Origin: JAAFHB01 sp963675995
GTDB taxonomy: Bacteria; Bacteroidota; Bacteroidia; Bacteroidales; Prolixibacteraceae
NCBI GenBank assembly: GCA_963675995.2
Contig: CAXXIY010000001.1
Coordinates: forward strand, 2,046,001 to 2,110,000
DNA: 64,000 bases
Reading direction: 5' to 3'
Shown piece after piece: positions 57,881 to 64,000 of the stretch (position 1 is the first letter of the stretch; the number at the start of each line of letters is the position of its first letter). The notes below the pieces were generated by a model, which was not told the DNA's origin, ran no database searches, and saw nothing but the letters and a program-made list of their open reading frames with translations. The translations under genes and the position numbers were made by a program.

Positions 57881-59059
57881 TTAAGGATTTATTTTTTTAA
57901 TGGTAAGTTTGTCTGGTTCCAGCATCTTTGGGTATGGGGTATGGGGTTCAACCTGATACCAATAGGCCACTGAGGCAAGATCGTCATTTAAAGGCAGGTA
58001 TCTTCCTCCACTTTGCCATCCCAAACACTGAATGGTGACTTTCAGATCGTTTTCAAATCGTATTGGGTCAAGTATATGCCAGCGATATTGGCCAATTTTG
58101 GTGGCAAATGAAATCTTGTCATCATCCTTAAAATAGTAAAAGCCGGTATAGGGTGAGCTAAATGAAGTGTATTTTGCTTTCCCATTTTCATCCATCACTT
58201 CACTGTATCCGTACGAACCACAGAAGTAATCCTCTTCTCCGGTTCCACATATGGTTGGGAAATCGGTATCGCCATCCATATAGAATTTTATTTCGCCTTC
58301 ACCCCACCAGCCCTGGCCATAAGCGCCATGTGCAAGGTACGTTCCGACATACTGCCCTTTCCCTTTTATCTGGTCGACAATGGTATATACTTCTTTGGAT
58401 GGAAGGGCGTGCACCCTGTTAAACCGGGCGTGAAAGTATGCTTCATCTTTGGCGATATCAGTCAGCACATAATCAACCTGATAGTAATAACAGGCCTTTT
58501 TTGTATCAAGATTTTCGATTGTTATTTTGCACTTTTTCCTGAAGGGCATTTGCCAGTAAGAGTTGAATCCACTTCCCGGATTGACACAAACTGCCAGTGA
58601 ATTTATCCGGGGTTCGAATCCTATACCCCAACCGGAAGCGAAAAAATCGCCAACCGGAACTTCCACTGAAGGTTGAACTTCACCGTCCCAATAGATTCTC
58701 AGAATATTAAGCCGGTATTCACTCGTGGGAGTCATCCAGATATGCTGTATAGCACCTTCGCCGTCAATTTCTGCCAAGGTAATAGTCTCTCCGGGATTGA
58801 TAAAAATATCGGGATTTACTTTCCAACCCTGCCCAAGTTCGCGAGCTGCATTGGCCTCCGTCCCATCTTTCAGTGTTGTCATTCCACCTTTTCCTTTCGC
58901 TCCGGTTAAATGCTCCGGACTAATTGAACGTGTTTTTGCATCTGAGAGACGGGAAAGATTTCCCATGTTTAGATTAAGCCCGTTAAATTTTTCGGTTTTT
59001 CCATGGCAACCCCATAAGAGTGCGATCAATACAATGCTAATCAGATTTTTGTGTTTCAT
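57881..59059 (-). CDS. GH172 (DUF2961) family lipoprotein
   Basis: A 392-residue protein with lipobox signal (IALLWGCHGK). The DUF2961/GH172 core shows AEIDGEGAIQHIWMTPT, GDFFASGWGIGFEPRINSLAVCVNPGSGFNSYWQMPFRKKCKITIENLD, and GQGWWGEGEIKFYMDGDTDFPTICGTGEEDYFCGSYGY with the conserved acidic residues of the active site. Characterised members act on D-arabinofuranosyl or fructofuranosyl linkages; the lipoprotein form may lie on the outer membrane. A -33/-7 pair (TTTG and TAATTTTG on the reverse strand) is at 59124-59095. Confidence 0.9.
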   Translation of the reverse strand: MKHKNLISIVLIALLWGCHGKTEKFNGLNLNMGNLSRLSDAKTRSISPEHLTGAKGKGGMTTLKDGTEANAARELGQGWKVNPDIFINPGETITLAEIDGEGAIQHIWMTPTSEYRLNILRIYWDGEVQPSVEVPVGDFFASGWGIGFEPRINSLAVCVNPGSGFNSYWQMPFRKKCKITIENLDTKKACYYYQVDYVLTDIAKDEAYFHARFNRVHALPSKEVYTIVDQIKGKGQYVGTYLAHGAYGQGWWGEGEIKFYMDGDTDFPTICGTGEEDYFCGSYGYSEVMDENGKAKYTSFSSPYTGFYYFKDDDKISFATKIGQYRWHILDPIRFENDLKVTIQCLGWQSGGRYLPLNDDLASVAYWYQVEPHTPYPKMLEPDKLTIKKINP

Positions 59060-59094
59060 TCGTATGTTGGATTAGAATTTTTCTCATTTTCAGG

Positions 59095-59124
59095 CAAAAT
59101 TAACTTTTTATCCTGTTTGCCAAA
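59095..59124 (-). promoter_or_regulatory. Promoter of the GH172 gene
   Basis: On the reverse strand, TTTG at 59124-59121, 18 bases, then TAATTTTG at 59102-59095; 36 bases before the start at 59059. Spacing slightly short of the 19-21 bp norm. Confidence 0.55.
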
Positions 59125-59220
59125 TCCTCCAAACGATTCTGTCTTTTTTTGGTCTGTTTTTTAGGAATTATCCGACAAGTGCCTTATTCTTTGTGGCGTT
59201 TTAGCCTTGGGCAAGTTGGG

Positions 59221-60231
59221 TTATTGAGTTAAGTATTTGTCTAAAAAATACAAAAGGGCTGGAAGGTCTATTTCATGTGCCCCGTTATGAACATCAAGAA
59301 TCAGGTTTTCAGGCCTCTCAAAATCCCGGTAGATGGTTTGAATCTCATTTAATGCTTCTCGGGCAATGGGTACATAGAAATCTTTGAGCGGCTCTTTTAC
59401 TCCATTTTGACATTGCAGTGCACGTGGTGCCACAAGTGAATAAATATCAGCATAATCGACCAGTTGTCTTAATCCCGGAAATTTCCAGCACATACAATGG
59501 TTTTGTTCCATATGGTCCATTTTTGTCAGGAACCCGGCACTTACGGTGGCTTTTATCCGTTTATCCATCGCTCCAAGCCACATCGCCATTTCACCGCCTA
59601 GCGAAAGTCCGGCACATCCTATACTGGTTGGGTCTACCTCAACCAATGATTCCAGGTAATCAATACAACGAATCAGATCCCAGAGCCGCTCGCCCATAAG
59701 GATCATCCCATCCTCATATACTTTATGCTGGCTAACAACGGCGGCAATCGTTACATAATTCCGGTTGGCCAATGCCTCACCAAAACCTTTATATATGGAT
59801 GCTGTATCATAAACACTTCGAATAACCCCACCATGTCCGTGTATACAAACAACTGCCGGGTGTTGTCTTCCAGCCTGTTTCGGAAGTGTTACCACAACTT
59901 TAATCCGACGACCAGGGGTTGTATTAATCTCAATCTCCTTCTGTAGGTATGCCCCTTTATCCCAGGAATTCAACTCTTTTGGATTTAAAGCAATATTTCC
60001 CTTTTCGGAAAGAAGTTTGTCAAGTTTAAGGAGACTAAAAAGTCTTGAGCGTACCTCCTTCTGCCAGTTTAATGTTGCACTTACCGGACGGGAGGAGTAC
60101 TTCATTGTTCGTAACGTGTCATTACCGGCAAATAGCGAATTTGTAAAGCAGGTGATGAGACAAAACATTAAAAGAGAAACCCATTTCCCACTTTCTGTTT
60201 TTTCAGTTTTAAGACCCTGGTTCATATCCAT
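59221..60231 (-). CDS. Exported alpha/beta hydrolase (dienelactone hydrolase/acetyl-esterase-like)
   Basis: A 336-residue secreted hydrolase; a hydrophobic signal segment is at residues ~18-35 (VSLLMFCLITCFTNSLFAG). The fold signature is VVCIHGHGGVIRSVYD, followed by the nucleophile elbow CAGLSLGGEMAMWLGAMD with serine near residue 212, and a possible catalytic histidine in NGAHEIDLPALLYFLDKYL near the C-terminus. The strand order matches dienelactone-hydrolase/acetylxylan-esterase proteins in glycan loci. Same strand as the GH172 gene but 160 bases before it, so cotranscription is uncertain. Substrate unknown. Confidence 0.82.
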   Translation of the reverse strand: MDMNQGLKTEKTESGKWVSLLMFCLITCFTNSLFAGNDTLRTMKYSSRPVSATLNWQKEVRSRLFSLLKLDKLLSEKGNIALNPKELNSWDKGAYLQKEIEINTTPGRRIKVVVTLPKQAGRQHPAVVCIHGHGGVIRSVYDTASIYKGFGEALANRNYVTIAAVVSQHKVYEDGMILMGERLWDLIRCIDYLESLVEVDPTSIGCAGLSLGGEMAMWLGAMDKRIKATVSAGFLTKMDHMEQNHCMCWKFPGLRQLVDYADIYSLVAPRALQCQNGVKEPLKDFYVPIAREALNEIQTIYRDFERPENLILDVHNGAHEIDLPALLYFLDKYLTQ

Positions 60232-60488
60232 AAGACTAAGCTTTTCAATGAAGTAAAGATAAAAGTTTTGATTGAATTATTCCACCAAATTTATTTCACA
60301 ATTGATCGGCTTTGAAATTCTTTCCACTGAATAAACGAACCTTTTCACTGAATTTATTTGCGGGTAGATCTGTCGGCACTTAAATTCGTCGGGTAGATTG
60401 AACCAGATCATTCTTGAAGGACTTTTTTTTATTCGGTGGTGATTTTTTTGTTATGATGAGAAATTGATTTAAAATTAATTATATACCA

Positions 60489-62495
60489 ATGAAATTTACG
60501 AATGCTTTTTGTGCGGTTGGTTTAACTGCAATCACCATTGTTGGGATACAATCCTGTAGTAAGGATACTGCTGCTATTATCGATGACACCCCGGTTGCAG
60601 ATGATGGTTTTGTGACAAATACCAAGGATACCACTTTTTCAAATGCGGTTATCATAAAATATTCAGGAACGACCGCTACGGTAACCAACCCTTACCAGGG
60701 CAACGGAGTGAATGTTGCCGTTACCAACGGTGAGGTAGTGGTAACTGCAACAACGACAACCACCGAAATCAACTATGTTTTATCGGGCCGTAGCACCAAT
60801 GGTACCTTTAAGATCTACAGTGATTACAAATTTGGACTTATCCTCAACGGGGCAAGTATTATTAATGTCAAAGGTCCAGCAATAAACATTCAGTCCAGCA
60901 AAAAGGTCTCAGTGTCTGTAGTGACCGGTACCAATAACAGACTTATCGACGGAGCTACCTATGCAGCCAGTTCTGAAGATCAAAAAGGGGCCTTTTTCAG
61001 TGAAGGGCAACTCATTTTCAGCGGCAAAGGATCGCTGGCGGTTACCGGTAAATACAAACATGGTATTTGCAGTGATGGCTACATTTATATTCAGGATGGA
61101 AATATTACTATTTCCCAGGCAGTTACCGATGGGATGCATGCCAACGATTATGTTAAGATAGATGGAGGAACTGTTGCTATAACTTCATCGGCTGATGGTA
61201 TTGACTGTGAAGCGGGTTATGTGGCTATCAATGGCGGGTCGGTCACCGTTAACAGCGTCGATGATGGTATAACGACCTCATACACTGGTACAGATGTTAC
61301 AATTGTTCCATATGTGACTGTCAATGGGGGAGTTATCAATATTACTACCACAGGTGATAAAGGTAATGCTATCAAAAGCAAAGGTTATACGCTTGTAAAC
61401 AGCAATGATGCAATTACACTCAAAGTTTCGGGCAAGGCTTCCAAAGGTTTTAAGACAACAGGTGATTTCACCCTTACCAATGGAAATGTAACCATTACGA
61501 CTACAGGGAATGCCTATTATGATACCACAGATAAAGATATTGCCGCTGCTTCGGGCATTAATTGCGATAAAACATTTACCATGGCAAAGGGAACCTTATC
61601 GATTACCAGCAGTGGACTTGGTGGAAAAGGTATTTCCGTGGATAATACGATGACAATAAATGGCGGAACAATCAATATTACCGCATCTGGTTCCAAATTT
61701 ACTTATGGTACAACTTCCAGTGAAGCAAAAGGAATAAAATGTGATAACGAATTAGTCATCAATAATGGAGTACTCAATATCTCAGCTGCTGATGACGGAA
61801 TGAAATCTGAGAAATCAATAACAATTAACGGAGGAACCGTAATAATTTCGAAATCCTATGAGGGGATTGAAGCGCCAAAAATAAATCTGCTCATGGGAAC
61901 TGTAACGGTTGTTTCAACAGACGATTGTTTGAATTCAACAAATGGGAATGGAGGTGAAGCTAACGATGGCAGTTTAATGACCATTGCCGGCGGCACAATC
62001 GCGCTGAGTTCATCCGGTGGAGATTCGATGGATAGTAACGGTAGTATTGTGATGACAGGTGGCACCGTTATTGCTCAGGGACCTCCCTCGGCACCTGAAG
62101 TTGCTCTGGATTATAACGGAACATTCAATATTTCAGGCGGACTCTTTATAGCCTCAGGGCCGAACTCAGGGAATATGATTCAGGCTACGAGTACCTCATC
62201 AACTCAAAATGCGGTATTGGCCAAAACATCCGCAAGTATGTCAACAGGAACTTTATTCAATATTCAGGATGCGAGTGGCAACACGCTTGTTACCTACGCC
62301 CCTGCAAGAAATGCCTATTATTTTGTATTCTCATCCCCAAGCTTGCAAAGTGGTTCTTCTTTTAAAATTTTTACAGGGGGTACTATCACCGGAGCAACAT
62401 CCACCAACGGATTGTATATCGGAGGTAACTATAGTGGGGGAACACAAAAATCCTCCTTTACTCCATCATCAAAAGTTACAAGCGTTACTTTCTAA
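60489..62495 (+). CDS. Carbohydrate-binding domain lipoprotein (DUF4353/Cthe_2159-like)
   Basis: A 668-residue lipoprotein (lipobox IQSCSKD). After the signal, repeated beta-helix turns rich in Gly, Asn and Thr fill the sequence: VAINGGSVTVNSVDDGITTS, YVTVNGGVINITTTGDKGNAIKSKG, LTNGNVTITTTGNAYYDT, LVINNGVLNISAADDGMKSEKSITINGGTVIIS and DGSLMTIAGGTIALSSSGGDSMDSNGSIVMTGGTV. The DDG/DGI-N-GG spacing is the signature of DUF4353 proteins, which bind polysaccharide such as pectin and calcium. It has no known catalytic residues. No obvious -7 box upstream; a terminator follows. Confidence 0.85.
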   Translation: MKFTNAFCAVGLTAITIVGIQSCSKDTAAIIDDTPVADDGFVTNTKDTTFSNAVIIKYSGTTATVTNPYQGNGVNVAVTNGEVVVTATTTTTEINYVLSGRSTNGTFKIYSDYKFGLILNGASIINVKGPAINIQSSKKVSVSVVTGTNNRLIDGATYAASSEDQKGAFFSEGQLIFSGKGSLAVTGKYKHGICSDGYIYIQDGNITISQAVTDGMHANDYVKIDGGTVAITSSADGIDCEAGYVAINGGSVTVNSVDDGITTSYTGTDVTIVPYVTVNGGVINITTTGDKGNAIKSKGYTLVNSNDAITLKVSGKASKGFKTTGDFTLTNGNVTITTTGNAYYDTTDKDIAAASGINCDKTFTMAKGTLSITSSGLGGKGISVDNTMTINGGTINITASGSKFTYGTTSSEAKGIKCDNELVINNGVLNISAADDGMKSEKSITINGGTVIISKSYEGIEAPKINLLMGTVTVVSTDDCLNSTNGNGGEANDGSLMTIAGGTIALSSSGGDSMDSNGSIVMTGGTVIAQGPPSAPEVALDYNGTFNISGGLFIASGPNSGNMIQATSTSSTQNAVLAKTSASMSTGTLFNIQDASGNTLVTYAPARNAYYFVFSSPSLQSGSSFKIFTGGTITGATSTNGLYIGGNYSGGTQKSSFTPSSKVTSVTF

Positions 62496-62551
62496 GGACA
62501 GATACGCCTAAGAAACCGGGAAGTCAGCAATTAAATACCGGGAGAAAACAA

Positions 62552-62585
62552 GAAGGGGGTGTTCCACAAGGGCACCCTCCTTTTT
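62552..62585 (+). terminator. Rho-independent terminator
   Basis: Stem AAGGGGGTG / CACCCTCCTT with one bulged base, followed by TTTTT at 62581-62585. It closes the carbohydrate-binding lipoprotein gene. Confidence 0.75.
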
Positions 62586-62744
62586 GATGAAAATGACTGC
62601 AAAATATTTTCTTATTATTTGGATTTCAATTTTTTTAATAATTTTATACGTGTGAATGGAATATAAAGGGGGAGTATGAAATTGGATAGGAATAATAGAC
62701 CTGAAGATCCGAACAAAATATTTGTCTGACAAATCCAATAAATT

Positions 62745-64000
62745 ATGCAAAGTAAACGGAGAGATTTTCTGAAACTTGCCGGCCTGACAGGTGTTGGCTT
62801 AGCTAGCGGAGGGTTCACCAAAGGGTTTGGACAGGAAGGGGTGAAGGAAGAGGTGCCAGATCTTCCCCAATTCATTAAACAATACGGCCAATTGCGCGAA
62901 CAGCAGTTTAACATGTCGGGTTTTGCAGCTCCCAAAATAGCCACAGTACGTGTTGGAATCATCGGTTTAGGTCAGCGAGGCCCTTCGCATGTCCAACGGA
63001 TGAGTATCCTCGAAGGGGTTGAGATCAAGGCACTCTGTGATCTTTTACCAGAGAAGGCAGAAGCGTCCAAAAAGAAACTGGAAGGAACTGGCCATCATCC
63101 GGATCTTTATTCAGGGGCCAGAGACGAATGGAAAAAGGTTTGTGAACGGGATGACATAGATCTGGTCATCATCACTACTCCATGGTACTTACATGCCGAA
63201 ATGGGAATTTATGCAATGGAGCACGGGAAGCATGTGGCTTCAGAAGTGCCTGCGGCGGGTACTATCGAAGAGTGCTGGAAGTTGGTGGAGACCGCGGAAC
63301 GCACGCGAAAGCATTTCATGATGATGGAGAACTATGTCTATATGGAATTCCAGCTCCTTACTCTGAATATGGCCAGGCAGGGCTTTTTTGGAGAGGTGGT
63401 ACATGGCGACTGTGCTTATAATACGAGCAAAATGGGAAATAATTTTTCCAAATCGCTTTATTGGGACATGTGGTGGCTGAAACAATATGCCTGGCGGAAG
63501 GGTAACTTCTATCCAACACATGGGTTAGGACCTATATCTTATGTGATGGACATCAACCGGGGCGACCGACTCGATTTCCTGGTGTCGGTTGAAAGTAACG
63601 ATTTTATGATGAATAACAGAGCTCAGGAGCTGGCTGCAAATGATGATTTCTTCAGGCCATTCACAGGCAAGGATTACCGGGGGAATATGAACGTGACCAC
63701 GATCCGCACCAAGAAGGGGAAAACCATTATGCTGCAACACGATGCAACGTCGCCTTCGCCGCATAATCTGATTCACGGAATATCAGGAACTCGTGGAACA
63801 GCCCTTTACGACCCCCAGCCTCCTAGGTTTGCAGCGGGGAACCATCAATGGGTTCTGCAAGAGGAGTTCGAAAAACTGAAAGAAAAATATACCCCTAAAC
63901 TTTTTGAAAGGATGGGGACCATCGCCAGAGAGAGTGGCCATGGTGGTTCAGACCTCCTTTTGAGCTGGCGCCTGATTGATTGTTTGCATAACGGACTTCC
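62745..64000 (+). CDS. Tat-exported Gfo/Idh/MocA oxidoreductase, GH109-like (partial at window edge)
   Basis: The gene starts at ATG 62745 and runs open to the window end (418 codons visible). The N-terminus is a twin-arginine signal (SKRRDFLKLAGLTGVGLASGG), pointing to export of a folded, cofactor-loaded protein. The NAD-binding Rossmann part is RVGIIGLGQRGPSHVQRMSILEGVEIKALCDL near residue 67, with VVIITTPWYLHAEMGIYAMEHGKHVASEVPAAGTIEE and the MMMENYVYMEF stretch, and the KGNFYPTHGLGPISYVMDINRGDR catalytic-domain segment. The TPWxxH, ENYxY and HGLGP motifs are those of GH109 (NAD-dependent alpha-N-acetylgalactosaminidase-like) proteins. Its C-terminus lies outside the window. Confidence 0.9.
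   Translation, partial: MQSKRRDFLKLAGLTGVGLASGGFTKGFGQEGVKEEVPDLPQFIKQYGQLREQQFNMSGFAAPKIATVRVGIIGLGQRGPSHVQRMSILEGVEIKALCDLLPEKAEASKKKLEGTGHHPDLYSGARDEWKKVCERDDIDLVIITTPWYLHAEMGIYAMEHGKHVASEVPAAGTIEECWKLVETAERTRKHFMMMENYVYMEFQLLTLNMARQGFFGEVVHGDCAYNTSKMGNNFSKSLYWDMWWLKQYAWRKGNFYPTHGLGPISYVMDINRGDRLDFLVSVESNDFMMNNRAQELAANDDFFRPFTGKDYRGNMNVTTIRTKKGKTIMLQHDATSPSPHNLIHGISGTRGTALYDPQPPRFAAGNHQWVLQEEFEKLKEKYTPKLFERMGTIARESGHGGSDLLLSWRLIDCLHNGL

Overview
The window looks like chromosomal DNA of a member of the Bacteroidota, probably an anaerobic or facultative polysaccharide-using Bacteroidales/Marinilabiliales-type organism. Reasons: promoters of the TTG-N(17-20)-TAnnTTTG type recur (for example before fucI and before the large beta-helix gene), typical families of the phylum are present (DUF4294, LemA/TPM, GH172, a susC-like leader relic), menaquinone is made by the classical Men route, and Shine-Dalgarno sequences are weak. 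The taxonomy is inferred from gene content only.

Region 1 (about 1-12.9 kb) is accessory DNA: the 3' part of an IS21-type element, two decayed copies of the 3' end of a tyrosine recombinase each followed by the same ~100-bp noncoding site, a small secreted TonB-C-terminal-domain protein, an XRE regulator plus a McrB/McrC-type restriction pair, a group II intron with its maturase, a truncated IS1182-type transposase, an unknown ORF, a 12-unit 21-bp tandem repeat and a RAYT/IS200-type transposase surrounded by palindromes. The ends of the two inserts behave like integron cassettes: each insert starts with a short box whose reverse complement lies just downstream of its gene(s), and the box differs between the two inserts.

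Region 2 (12.9-21.5 kb) is housekeeping metabolism: prephenate dehydratase, flavodoxin, class I aminotransferase and a four-subunit 2-oxoacid:ferredoxin oxidoreductase in one run; then a DUF4294 protein, arginine deiminase and a TrmH/SpoU RNA methyltransferase. Region 3 (21.5-30.7 kb) has a relic of an Amj-type flippase gene, a 1290-residue hybrid sensor kinase, an HtpX-LemA pair, L-fucose isomerase, a slipin and a 5'-truncated VOC/PhnB-like gene.

Region 4 (30.8-38.1 kb) is a continuous menaquinone operon (thioesterase, MenF, MenD, MenB, MenA, MenC, MenE) that covers chorismate to demethylmenaquinone except for a recognisable MenH. Region 5 (38.1-47.7 kb) holds an isoprenylcysteine-methyltransferase-like protein, pirin, YceI and an AraC regulator with a candidate binding site; a four-gene uncharacterised envelope locus; a DUF1097 protein; and a second LemA module with two TPM proteins.

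Region 6 (47.7-64 kb) holds a secreted beta-helix protein, a complete MarR-controlled RND efflux operon with an almost ideal operator, a GH172 protein, an alpha/beta hydrolase, a carbohydrate-binding lipoprotein and the start of a Tat-exported GH109-like oxidoreductase. This last part suggests glycan handling but lacks SusC/SusD within the window.
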